This document shows, piece after piece, positions 26,626-34,190 of a stretch of 51,311 nt of DNA (its first letter is position 1; the number at the start of each line of letters is the position of its first letter). The position numbers and the translations under genes were made by a program. The DNA lies in NCBI RefSeq assembly GCF_001591465.1, contig NZ_BCUY01000023.1, positions 1-51,311 of the forward strand, given 5' to 3'. The notes under the pieces are model-generated. The model was not told the DNA's origin and did no database searches. It saw nothing but the letters and a program-made list of their open reading frames with translations. This DNA comes from Cytobacillus firmus NBRC 15306. Its GTDB lineage: Bacteria; Bacillota; Bacilli; Bacillales; Cytobacillaceae.

Positions 26626-27165
26626 CTAGGAGTGGATGCGCTTTTTGAGCTGGTTGATTTCTGTTTCGTGGACTCCGCTTTTTTTACTTAGGTGTTCAAT
26701 ATCAATTTTAGTACCCATCAATGTATCGGAAAAGATATGGAAGGTTTCTTCATGCTGATCCAGCTTTGTTTCAATATGTTTAAAATGACTTCTAAATTCG
26801 GTCGCATTGTTCTCAATCTGTTCAGACAGTACTTCAATTTTATTTTCAACATTCCCAAGCCTGTTCTCAACATTTCCAAGTCTGCTTTTAACATCTGAGA
26901 TTTCATGGTCAATCGAATCAAACCTCTTATCTATTGAATCAAACCTCTGATCAATCAAATCGAACTTTTTATCAATCGAATCAAATTTCTGATCTATCGA
27001 TTCAAATCTCTGGTCAATCGAATTAAATTTCTGATCAATCGAATCAAATTTCTGGTCTATAGAGTCGAATCTTTTATCAATTGAATCGAACTTCTCATCA
27101 ATACCATCAAACCTCTTGGAATGTTCTTTCAGTGTACTTAAAATTTCATTAAGAATCTTCTCCAA
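26626..27165 (-). CDS. Heptad-repeat coiled-coil protein
   Basis: The 179-aa protein is not a family I can name. About residues 19-88 are ten consecutive heptads of the type FDSIDQK (variants FNSIDQR, FESIDQK, FDLIDQR), with Phe and Ile at the core positions and Asp/Lys/Arg outside, so a long parallel coiled coil is likely. Further heptads follow (LGNVENR LGNVENK). No signal peptide or membrane segment is present. A TTG start at 27165 is chosen because AAAGGAGGTGA lies 8 nt upstream and a TATAAT lies just before that, inside the longer open frame. It is opposite in direction to its neighbours. Confidence 0.8.
   Translation of the reverse strand: MEKILNEILSTLKEHSKRFDGIDEKFDSIDKRFDSIDQKFDSIDQKFNSIDQRFESIDQKFDSIDKKFDLIDQRFDSIDKRFDSIDHEISDVKSRLGNVENRLGNVENKIEVLSEQIENNATEFRSHFKHIETKLDQHEETFHIFSDTLMGTKIDIEHLSKKSGVHETEINQLKKRIHS
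26902..27115 (-). repeat. 21-bp coding tandem repeats of the coiled-coil gene
   Basis: Ten copies of a 21-bp unit (minus strand type TTCGATTCAATTGATAAAAG) encode the heptads. Copies differ mostly at synonymous or Q/K/R positions, so the number of units could change by slippage or recombination without shifting the frame. Confidence 0.85.
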
Positions 27166-27190
27166 TTTTCTCACCTCCTTTTCGACATTA

Positions 27191-27199
27191 TACCACATG
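27191..27199 (-). promoter_or_regulatory. Extended -10 promoter of the coiled-coil gene
   Basis: On the minus strand TGGTATAAT (TGn plus TATAAT) lies directly before GTCGAAAAGGAGGTGA, giving a very short leader. There is no clear -35. Confidence 0.6.
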
Positions 27200-27356
27200 C
27201 CACTGAATTTCATGCTGATGAGAAGGCAGCAGGGAGCATTCTTCCAAAAAGTTCATAAACATTTCACACATAAAAATCACATGATAAATTGTACGCTTTT
27301 ATCGCAACATAATGAAAAGGCAGGCCATAGTCCTTTAATACGGCAGATCAATGGCA

Positions 27357-27385
27357 TTTACAGGCCTCAAACTCCATGCTATACT
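27357..27385 (+). promoter_or_regulatory. Sigma-A promoter of yvjA
   Basis: TTTACA (27357-27362), a 17-bp spacer and TATACT (27380-27385) lie 62 bp before the ATG. Confidence 0.75.
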
Positions 27386-27446
27386 CACTGACGGTAAAAA
27401 TGGAATATCAGCTTGTGCATAGATCGGGACACCGGAGGGAGAAGAA

Positions 27447-28313
27447 ATGGGCAAAAATAGAAGAGGATATACTTATAGTACAAAAGCGGAGAGATTGCTG
27501 GAGTATCTATACGTTTTGATAGGGTCAGGTATTGTGGCGGTTGCATTTAATGTGTTTTTGCTTCCCAACCGGATTGCATCAGGCGGGGTAAGCGGGATCA
27601 GTACAATCCTTGATGCAGTTGTTGGCTGGGAGCCGGCTTATGTCCAGTGGGCATTTAATATACCGCTTTTTATTGCTGGTGTGCTGCTGCTTGGAAAACA
27701 ATTTGGAGCCAAGACTCTGGCCGGGACAATTTTCCTGCCGTTTGTTGTGTTTCTGACAAAGGAATATGAGCCATGGACATCTGATCCGCTGCTCGCATCG
27801 CTGTTTGGCGGAATTGGCGTCGGTCTTGGTTTAGGAATTGTTTTCAGGGGTAAAGCATCAACAGGAGGGACAGACCTTGCAGCACAGATTATTAACAAGT
27901 ATACAGGTTTGTCCCTTGGCACTTGTGTTGCGATAATCGATGGATTGATCGTATTGTCGGCTGCGATTATTTTTGACATAGAGCAGGGGCTGTATGCCTT
28001 AATTGCCTTATATGTAACAAGTAAAACAATTGATCTGATCCAGCTTGGTTTCAGCCGGACAAAGATGGCTTTAATCATTACTGAAAATCAAAGTGAAGTT
28101 CGTGAAGGAATTTTGAATAAAATTGACCGCGGTGTGACAAAACTATCAGCATACGGTGGTTATACCGACCATGAACGTCCGGTCCTGATGTGTGTAGTGG
28201 ATCAGACAGAGTTCACAAAATTGAAACAACTGGTTCAAACCATTGATCCTACTGCATTTATCATTGTTACGGATGCTTCAGAGGTGTTGGGCGAGGGTTT
28301 CAAACGAGCGTAG
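27447..28313 (+). CDS. yvjA: YitT family membrane protein (YvjA)
   Basis: The 288-aa protein has five to six membrane helices with the DUF161 motif (AVAFNVFLLPNRIASGGVSG, GKASTGGTDLAAQIINKYTG) and a C-terminal cytosolic DUF2179 domain (residues about 225-285). Position between prfB and cccB matches B. subtilis yvjA. Family function is unknown. CGGAGGGAGAAGAA precedes the ATG. Confidence 0.9.
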   Translation: MGKNRRGYTYSTKAERLLEYLYVLIGSGIVAVAFNVFLLPNRIASGGVSGISTILDAVVGWEPAYVQWAFNIPLFIAGVLLLGKQFGAKTLAGTIFLPFVVFLTKEYEPWTSDPLLASLFGGIGVGLGLGIVFRGKASTGGTDLAAQIINKYTGLSLGTCVAIIDGLIVLSAAIIFDIEQGLYALIALYVTSKTIDLIQLGFSRTKMALIITENQSEVREGILNKIDRGVTKLSAYGGYTDHERPVLMCVVDQTEFTKLKQLVQTIDPTAFIIVTDASEVLGEGFKRA

Positions 28314-28316
28314 TGT

Positions 28317-28325
28317 TGGTATAAT
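28317..28325 (+). promoter_or_regulatory. Extended -10 promoter of cccB
   Basis: TGGTATAAT (TGG then TATAAT at 28320-28325) lies just past the yvjA stop and 40 bp before the cccB start. Confidence 0.6.
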
Positions 28326-28365
28326 ATAACTGTACTTAGTATTTTTTCCTGAGGGGGAATTATAG

Positions 28366-28719
28366 GTGAAGAAGAAGCTATTAGCACTACTGATGGGTAC
28401 ATCTTTAGTTCTTGCAGCCTGCGGCGGCGGAGACGATGCTGCCGAAGACAAGGACACTGCTACAAACGGCGGCGGTGAAACAACAACTGATACAGCTGAC
28501 GCTGGTGATGCACAAAAGCTTTATGAACAGAAGTGTTCAAGCTGCCACGGTGCAAATCTTGAAGGCGGTGTAGGACCTGCCCTTGATAAAGTGGGTTCAA
28601 GACTGTCACAGGAAGATATTGAAAACATTATAGAAAACGGTAAAGGGGCAATGCCTAAAGGATTGCTTCAGGGTGAAGAAGCTTCTGCTGTAGCGTCTTG
28701 GCTGGCAGGTAAGAAATAA
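28366..28719 (+). CDS. cccB: Cytochrome c-551 lipoprotein
   Basis: The 117-aa membrane-anchored c-type cytochrome shuttles electrons on the outer face of the membrane, probably to a cytochrome c oxidase. It has a signal peptide with lipobox VLAAC (Cys19), a low-complexity acidic/Thr/Gly linker (about 20-48), the haem motif CSSCH (57-61) and a likely axial Met in GAMPKGLL. The start is a GTG with GAGGGGG 9 nt upstream. Gene order yvjA-cccB-ftsE is as in B. subtilis. Confidence 0.94.
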   Translation: MKKKLLALLMGTSLVLAACGGGDDAAEDKDTATNGGGETTTDTADAGDAQKLYEQKCSSCHGANLEGGVGPALDKVGSRLSQEDIENIIENGKGAMPKGLLQGEEASAVASWLAGKK

Positions 28720-28732
28720 GAGAATATCAATG

Positions 28733-28769
28733 AAAACGTTCTGTTTACCAGGGCGTTTTTATTTTTTTT
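28733..28769 (+). terminator. Terminator of cccB
   Basis: AACG and CTG pair with CAG and CGTT (with a small internal loop) around TTTAC, followed by TTTTATTTTTTTT. Confidence 0.85.
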
Positions 28770-28789
28770 CGCTTAATATAGACACCGCT

Positions 28790-28880
28790 TATACACCCAC
28801 ATTGAAAACAAGCTGCGTCAAAACCTAAGTTAAACTCCCAGTATTGAACAAAAGTTGCAATAACCAATCTCAAAGCCCAG
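28790..28880. repeat. Weak ~42-bp imperfect duplication
   Basis: CCCAcaTTGAAaACAAGcTGC near 28796 recurs as CCCAgtATTGAACaAAAGTTGC near 28837, with shared landmarks 40-42 bp apart and a third CCCAG at 28876. It lies just after the cccB terminator in the 500-bp gap before ftsE. Degenerate, so less certain than the other arrays. Confidence 0.4.
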
Positions 28881-29061
28881 GATAGCTTCACAGAATTTAT
28901 GACAAATATCGAGTAATTGCAATATGAAAAAAGAAGGAAAAATCAGTCGAATAAGAGAATAATATACTAGAATATTAAAGAAATTAAGGAAAAAAGTAAC
29001 AAAAGTATCGGGATTGAAAAGAAACTGTAATAATTTTTTCCGTTATTTTGACAACTTATGA

Positions 29062-29070
29062 TGTTATAAT
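29062..29070 (+). promoter_or_regulatory. Extended -10 promoter of ftsEX
   Basis: TGTTATAAT (hexamer 29065-29070) lies 145 bp before ftsE. A TTGACA lies only 11 bp upstream of it and cannot be its -35. The leader to the ftsE start contains a small hairpin (CATCCTctatgtcgaaAGGATG, 29126-29147). Confidence 0.55.
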
Positions 29071-29215
29071 GGGTTGTGTGAGAATTTTAGATGGCTAATT
29101 AGGCAGTATTTACAAGTATTTTGTCATCCTCTATGTCGAAAGGATGTCGTTTTTTAGCGAAACAAGCCGTCTGTTATTTAAATTCTTAATACACACTAGA
29201 TGCTAGGTGATATAT

Positions 29216-29902
29216 ATGATCGAAATGAAAGACGTATATAAGAGATACCCCAATGGCGTTACAGCTGCCAGCGGGATAGATATTCATATTAAGCAAGGTG
29301 AGTTTGTTTATGTAGTAGGGCCGAGTGGGGCAGGTAAATCCACCTTTATCAAAATGATGTACCGGGAAGAAAAGCCTTCGAGCGGAACGATAACCATTGA
29401 CGGAGTGAATCTGGCTACATTGAAGAATACAAAGGTGCCGCTAATGCGCCGTAAAATCGGTGTCGTTTTCCAGGACTTTAAGCTCCTCCAGACACTGACT
29501 GTTTATGAGAATGTCGCTTTTGCTCTTGAGGTTATCGAAGAGCATCCGAAGAATATTAAAAAACAAGTCATGGAAACTTTGGACCTTGTAGGTTTAAAAC
29601 ATAAGGCAAGAATGCTTCCGACCGAACTGTCAGGCGGAGAGCAGCAGCGTGTTTCCATCGCCAGATCAATTGTAAACTCTCCAAAGGTCGTGATAGCGGA
29701 CGAGCCTACCGGAAACCTTGACCCGGATACCTCATGGGAAATCATGAACATCTTCGATGAAATCAACACGAGAGGAACGACTGTGGTCATGGCAACTCAT
29801 AATAAAGAAATTGTTAACACGATTAAGCACCGCGTTATTGCCATTGAAGGCGGAAGAATTGTGCGTGACGAGCAAAGAGGTGATTACGGCTATGAAAGCT
29901 AG
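29216..29902 (+). CDS. ftsE: FtsE, ATP-binding subunit of the FtsEX division/hydrolase-control complex
   Basis: The 228-aa ATPase pairs with FtsX. In Bacillus FtsEX is needed for activity of the endopeptidase CwlO and influences sporulation entry. Walker A GPSGAGKST, signature LSGGEQQRVSIARSI and Walker B VVIADEPTGNLD are intact. The ATG at 29216 follows AGGTGA by 5 nt; an in-frame GTG 9 bp earlier is the A/G of that site. ftsX overlaps its end by 11 bp. Confidence 0.96.
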   Translation: MIEMKDVYKRYPNGVTAASGIDIHIKQGEFVYVVGPSGAGKSTFIKMMYREEKPSSGTITIDGVNLATLKNTKVPLMRRKIGVVFQDFKLLQTLTVYENVAFALEVIEEHPKNIKKQVMETLDLVGLKHKARMLPTELSGGEQQRVSIARSIVNSPKVVIADEPTGNLDPDTSWEIMNIFDEINTRGTTVVMATHNKEIVNTIKHRVIAIEGGRIVRDEQRGDYGYES

Positions 29903-30785
29903 AACATTGGGCCGGCACTTCCGCGAAAGTTTTAAAAGTCTCGGACGAAACGGCTGGATGACATTTGCTTCTGCAAGTGCGGTCACAGTAACCCTCATTT
30001 TAGTTGGCGTATTTTTCGTCATTATGATGAATCTCAACAAGGTGGCTACAACCATTGAAGAGGACGTGGAAATCCGCGTTCACATCGATGTTGCTGCAAA
30101 TGAGCAGGATCAGGAAGTTTTAAGGCAAAAAATCGAAGGAATACCCGAAATCAAAACAGTTGAATATTCAACTAAGGAAAAAGAGCTTGATAGTTTAATA
30201 AACAGCCTTGGTGAAGAAGGCGAAGCCTTCAAACTGTTTGAACAGGATAATCCGCTGAACGATGTATTTATCGTAAAGACGAAAAACCCGGCAGACACAA
30301 TGAAAGCTGCAAAGCAGATTGAAAAAATGGAATATGCGGCAAAAGTAAAATATGGGCAGGGGCAGGTTGAAAAACTATTCAACTTTATCAATGCCGGACG
30401 AAACGTTGGCCTTGTGCTGATTATCGGCTTATTATTCACTGCCATGTTCCTGATTTCCAATACCATTAAGATTACGATTATGTCACGAAGAAAAGAAATT
30501 GAGATTATGAGATTGGTAGGAGCAACCAACTCGTTCATCAGGTGGCCATTCTTCCTTGAAGGTTTATGGCTTGGGCTGCTTGGATCCATTATTCCTATTG
30601 CGCTTGTTTCATCAGCATACTATTACGCCTATGATTATTTGGCGCCAAAGCTTGAAGGACATTTTGTCAAGCTGCTGGAGTTCAGTCCGTTTGTCTATCA
30701 GATTTCCGGGCTTCTTATCCTGATGGGTGCCCTCATTGGTGTATGGGGAAGCTTAATGTCAGTCAGAAAGTTCCTGAAAGTATAA
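29892..30785 (+). CDS. ftsX: FtsX, membrane subunit of FtsEX
   Basis: The 297-aa protein has a cytoplasmic N-terminus with the conserved RTLGRHFRESFKSLGRNGWM, a first membrane helix (about 23-45), a large external loop (about 46-170) that contacts the extracellular hydrolase in the family, and three C-terminal helices around the FtsX domain (NTIKITIMSRRKEIEIMRLV GAT). The frame is open to 29757, but AAAGAGGTGA precedes the ATG at 29892 and translational overlap with ftsE is the family norm. Confidence 0.96.
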   Translation: MKARTLGRHFRESFKSLGRNGWMTFASASAVTVTLILVGVFFVIMMNLNKVATTIEEDVEIRVHIDVAANEQDQEVLRQKIEGIPEIKTVEYSTKEKELDSLINSLGEEGEAFKLFEQDNPLNDVFIVKTKNPADTMKAAKQIEKMEYAAKVKYGQGQVEKLFNFINAGRNVGLVLIIGLLFTAMFLISNTIKITIMSRRKEIEIMRLVGATNSFIRWPFFLEGLWLGLLGSIIPIALVSSAYYYAYDYLAPKLEGHFVKLLEFSPFVYQISGLLILMGALIGVWGSLMSVRKFLKV

Positions 30786-30787
30786 AC

Positions 30788-30839
30788 AAGCTTAGAAGGC
30801 CCTGCGGTGGGGGGAACCTGTCCAGGCGCCTTCAAGCTT
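30788..30839 (+). other. Long hairpin between ftsX and the M23 hydrolase gene
   Basis: AAGCTTaGAAGGC (30788-30800) pairs with GCCTTCaAGCTT (to 30839) around a GC-rich loop. No U tract follows, so it is more likely a stability or processing element, or a weak terminator, between the two genes. Confidence 0.55.
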
Positions 30840-30942
30840 CATTATATTAGACGATTCAGAAAAGCTAAATGTTTCAGACTTGGATGAAATATAGAACGAT
30901 TAACCTGTACATATGGTGTTCATTGAAAGGAGAAATCGGAAA

Positions 30943-32310
30943 TTGAAGAAATCCATCATCACATTATCATTAGCTGCCGTTTTGGGTTTTGGCAGCATAA
31001 CAGTTGGAATGCCTATTGAAAAGGCATCTGCAGCAAATAAAATAAACGATCTAAACAGCCAAAAGGAAAAAATTAACCAGCAGCGTTCCGGAGTAGAGTC
31101 GAAGTTAAACGATACAGATAAAAAGATCAGCGAAAACCAGGGCGAGCAGCAATCTGTACAAAGTGAGATTGAGCGTCTGGATAAAGCAATCAGTGATGCT
31201 TTAGCAAAAATTGAAGAAAAGAATCAGGAAATTGCAGATACTAAAAAGGAAATAGAAAAGCTTGAAGCTGAAATTGAAATATTAGTAGAGCGCATCAAAA
31301 AGCGTAATGAACTATTAAAAGACCGTGCGCGCAACTACCAGGAAACTGGCGGAATGGTGAGCTATATTGATGTTTTAATGGGAGCGCAAAGCTTTGGAGA
31401 CTTTGTTGAACGCGTTGGAGCCGTTGCAACAATCGTTGAAGCTGACCAGGATATTTTACAAGCGCATCAGGCAGATAAAGACGAGCTTGAGAAAAAACAG
31501 AATCAGGTAAAAGAAGAGCTTGCCTCTTTAGAAACAATGCGTGCCGAGCTTGAAAGCATGAAAAAGAGCTTAAACGCTCAAAAAGCAGAGAAAGATAAGC
31601 TGCTTGCATCCTTAAAGCATGAAGAAGAGGAAATGCATGCTCATAAGCTTGAACTGGCAGAAGAAAATGAGATTCTTGCAGCCCAGGAAGCGGCACTTCA
31701 AAAAGCGATCAAGCTTGAGCAGGAAAGACAAGCTGAGGCAGCAAGACAAGCTGAGGCAGCAAGACAAGCTGAATTGGCAAGACAAAAGGCTGCAGCAGAA
31801 GCGGCTAAGAAGAGCTCTTCATCAGCTGGAAGCAGCTCATCATCAGGAAGCAGCTCCTCATCTGACAGCGGATCATCAAGCAGCCCGCAGGTATCTGCAC
31901 CTTCCGTAGCAAGCGGTGCTTGGACAAGACCGGCATCAGGAAGACTTTCTTCCGGTTTTGGTAACCGTTCTTTAGGTAATCACTTTGGTGTAGATATTGC
32001 CTCTGGCGGAACAGTACCGATCGTAGCAGCAGCAGATGGTGTTGTCATCCGTTCTTACTATTCAAGCAGCTACGGAAATGCCATTTTCATTGCCCATTCT
32101 GTAGGCGGACAAACGTATACAACAGTATACGCTCATATGAGAAGCCGTTCTGTCGGATCTGGCCAGACTGTTTCTAAAGGCCAGCAAATCGGCATAATGG
32201 GTAACACTGGACAATCTTACGGTCAGCATCTGCACTTCGAACTTCACAGGGGTTCTTGGGATGCAGCAAAATCAAATGCGATTAATCCTGTAGGTATTGT
32301 ACCTCTATAA
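30943..32310 (+). CDS. CwlO-like coiled-coil protein with C-terminal M23 endopeptidase domain
   Basis: The 455-aa exported protein is a probable FtsEX-activated cell-wall hydrolase. A signal peptide (about 1-30, cut near ASA-AN) is followed by two long coiled coils (about 31-110 and 165-285) typical of CwlO/PcsB/EnvC, an AAARQAE-type repeat, and a Ser-rich linker (about 292-320). The catalytic domain is M23/LytM: zinc ligands His347 and Asp351 (HFGVDIAS) and His431 in HLHFELH. B. subtilis CwlO has NlpC/P60 in this place. The TTG start at 30943 follows AAAGGAG by 10 nt. It lies 157 bp after ftsX. Confidence 0.9.
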   Translation: MKKSIITLSLAAVLGFGSITVGMPIEKASAANKINDLNSQKEKINQQRSGVESKLNDTDKKISENQGEQQSVQSEIERLDKAISDALAKIEEKNQEIADTKKEIEKLEAEIEILVERIKKRNELLKDRARNYQETGGMVSYIDVLMGAQSFGDFVERVGAVATIVEADQDILQAHQADKDELEKKQNQVKEELASLETMRAELESMKKSLNAQKAEKDKLLASLKHEEEEMHAHKLELAEENEILAAQEAALQKAIKLEQERQAEAARQAEAARQAELARQKAAAEAAKKSSSSAGSSSSSGSSSSSDSGSSSSPQVSAPSVASGAWTRPASGRLSSGFGNRSLGNHFGVDIASGGTVPIVAAADGVVIRSYYSSSYGNAIFIAHSVGGQTYTTVYAHMRSRSVGSGQTVSKGQQIGIMGNTGQSYGQHLHFELHRGSWDAAKSNAINPVGIVPL

Positions 32311-32318
32311 AAATAGTG

Positions 32319-32355
32319 AAAGTGGAAGGAGCATAGCTTCTTCCACTTTTCTTTT
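32319..32355 (+). terminator. Terminator of the M23 hydrolase gene
   Basis: AAAGTGGAAG (32319-32328) pairs with CTTCCACTTT (32340-32349), followed by TCTTTT. Confidence 0.88.
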
Positions 32356-32466
32356 ACCCGAAAAGAGGGTCTTTAATCCTATAAGACGTTTGTTTTTAAA
32401 ATAGTCTCAAGTAAAAGAATTCATAACTCGTCCATACCAAACATAGGATGAAATATGCGAAGACAT

Positions 32467-32500
32467 CCCGCTCCCTTTGCGGGTTGTTTTTATTTATTTA
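32467..32500 (+). terminator. Second intrinsic terminator upstream of ctpB
   Basis: CCCGC (32467-32471) pairs with GCGGG (32479-32483), followed by TTGTTTTTATTTATTTA. It lies 110 bp past the previous terminator. It could back up that one, or end a short leader or small RNA before ctpB. I see no gene between them. Confidence 0.7.
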
Positions 32501-32568
32501 AAAATCGGGGAAGGCCGCAGACGCTGAAAAAATACAGGAAGCGCAGCAAACTGGAAAGGGAGATGACG

Positions 32569-34020
32569 ATGAGCAGAAAATGGATCGCCGTGCTGATGAC
32601 GGGATCATTGCTGACAGGGGCTGGCGGTACATATGCAGGCATGCAGTGGCTGGCAAAGGAAGCTCCGCAGACAGGGGCCCCAAATCAATTACTAGATTCC
32701 AAGGAAAACGGAAAACAGTTAGATCAAGAAAAGGTTGAAAAGATGGAAACGGCCTATCAGCTGATTTTGAATAGCTATGTGGAAAAAGTAGAGGAGAAAC
32801 AGCTCGTGGAGGGAGCCATTCAGGGCATGCTTGCAACCCTCGAAGACCCATACTCTGTTTATATGGATGAAGAAACGGCAAAACAATTCAGTGATACATT
32901 GGAATCCTCTTTTGAAGGAATCGGTGCGGAAGTCAGCATGGTGGACGGAAAAATCATCATTGTTGCGCCTTTTAAGGACTCACCGGCTGAAAAAGCGGGA
33001 CTGAAGCCAAAAGATGAAATCTTAAAAGTGGACGGGGAAAGTGTGAAGGGTCTTGATTTATATAAAGCGACCATGAAGATCCGCGGTAAAAAAGGAACAA
33101 AGGTAAAGCTTGAAGTTGCGCGCCAGGGACTAAAGGAGCCTTTAAAGGTGGAAGTGAAAAGAGATGAAATACCTCAAATTACTGTTTACTCAGAAATCAA
33201 GAAGGAAAGAGGAAAAGAGGTTGGGTATCTGGAGATTACCTCCTTTTCCGAAGATACATCGAAAGAATTTGCGAAACAGCTGAGTGAAATGGAACAGGAA
33301 GGGATCGAAGGGCTTGTCATTGATGTGCGCGGAAATCCCGGCGGTCTCCTGACCTCTGTTCAGGAAATCCTGAAGGAATTGGTTACGGCTGACAAACCTT
33401 ATTTGCAAATTGAGAAGCGGAATGGGGAGAAGATGAGGTATTTCTCCACACTTGAAAAACCAAAAAGCTATCCGATTGCCGTTCTTGTGGATAAAGGAAG
33501 TGCCTCTGCATCAGAGATTCTGGCCGGCGCATTAAAGGAAGCGGAAGATTATGCCATTATCGGTGAGAAATCATTTGGAAAAGGGACTGTTCAGCAGCCT
33601 GTTCCGATGGGTGACGGCAGCAATATCAAGCTCACTTTATTTAAATGGCTGACGCCAGACGGAAACTGGATTCATAATAAAGGAATCAAGCCTACCCTTG
33701 AGGTGAAACAGCCGGATATCTATCAGACTCATCCTTTGCAGGTGGAGAAGCCTTTGACAATCGATATGAATAATGAAATGGTGAAGAATGCACAGGAAAT
33801 TCTGGCCGGACTCGGATATGCCCCTGGCAGGACAGATGGCTATTTCAATGATTCCACTGAAGAAGCAGTGAAAGTCTTTCAGCAGCAAAAAGAGATTGAA
33901 GCAACCGGCCGGATAGACAAGAAAACCGCAGCAGCGCTCGAACAGGCCGCCATCGAAGAAATGAAAAAAGAGCAGAACGATTTGCAGCTGCAGATGGCTT
34001 TGAGATATATATCCAAATAG
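32569..34020 (+). CDS. ctpB: Carboxy-terminal processing protease CtpB (S41)
   Basis: The 483-aa protease acts outside the membrane. In B. subtilis CtpB trims SpoIVFA to trigger sigma-K activation in the spore mother cell. It has an N-terminal signal anchor (about 5-25), a PDZ domain (about 100-190), the S41 core with catalytic Ser313 (GSASASEILAGAL) and Lys338 (GEKSFGKGTVQ), and a C-terminal peptidoglycan-binding-1 repeat (LGYAPGRTDGYFNDSTEEAV). The frame is open to 32455; AAAGGGAG lies 6 nt before the ATG at 32569 and directly abuts the ATG at 32563, so 32569 is preferred. Confidence 0.93.
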   Translation: MSRKWIAVLMTGSLLTGAGGTYAGMQWLAKEAPQTGAPNQLLDSKENGKQLDQEKVEKMETAYQLILNSYVEKVEEKQLVEGAIQGMLATLEDPYSVYMDEETAKQFSDTLESSFEGIGAEVSMVDGKIIIVAPFKDSPAEKAGLKPKDEILKVDGESVKGLDLYKATMKIRGKKGTKVKLEVARQGLKEPLKVEVKRDEIPQITVYSEIKKERGKEVGYLEITSFSEDTSKEFAKQLSEMEQEGIEGLVIDVRGNPGGLLTSVQEILKELVTADKPYLQIEKRNGEKMRYFSTLEKPKSYPIAVLVDKGSASASEILAGALKEAEDYAIIGEKSFGKGTVQQPVPMGDGSNIKLTLFKWLTPDGNWIHNKGIKPTLEVKQPDIYQTHPLQVEKPLTIDMNNEMVKNAQEILAGLGYAPGRTDGYFNDSTEEAVKVFQQQKEIEATGRIDKKTAAALEQAAIEEMKKEQNDLQLQMALRYISK

Positions 34021-34031
34021 TGACAGGCACC
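34020..34031. repeat. Solo half of a palindromic repeat (GTGACAGGCACC)
   Basis: The 12-mer begins on the ctpB stop codon and is identical to 39937-39948 in the metN leader palindrome. It is followed by CACCCGAATTTTGTCGAATT. Confidence 0.6.
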
Positions 34032-34050
34032 ACCCGAATTTTGTCGAATT

Positions 34051-34086
34051 AAGCAGGAGGAATTTTCCTTCTGCTATTTTTTATTT
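34051..34086 (+). terminator. Terminator of ctpB
   Basis: AGCAG-AGGAA pairs with TTCCT-CTGCT (34052-34075), followed by ATTTTTTATTT. Confidence 0.88.
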
Positions 34087-34190
34087 AAAGCGAGATTGTA
34101 ATAGGTTTTGTAAGGTGCTTTTGGTAGAATATAGAGTAATAGAGTTTTCTGTTGTTTACATAATTCATGAGAATTTATTAATAGAGGCTG

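Noticed and set aside
29049-29070. TTGACA ... TATAAT as a standard ftsE promoter
   Set aside because: The spacing is only 11 bp. The TATAAT is better explained as an extended -10 (TGT before it).
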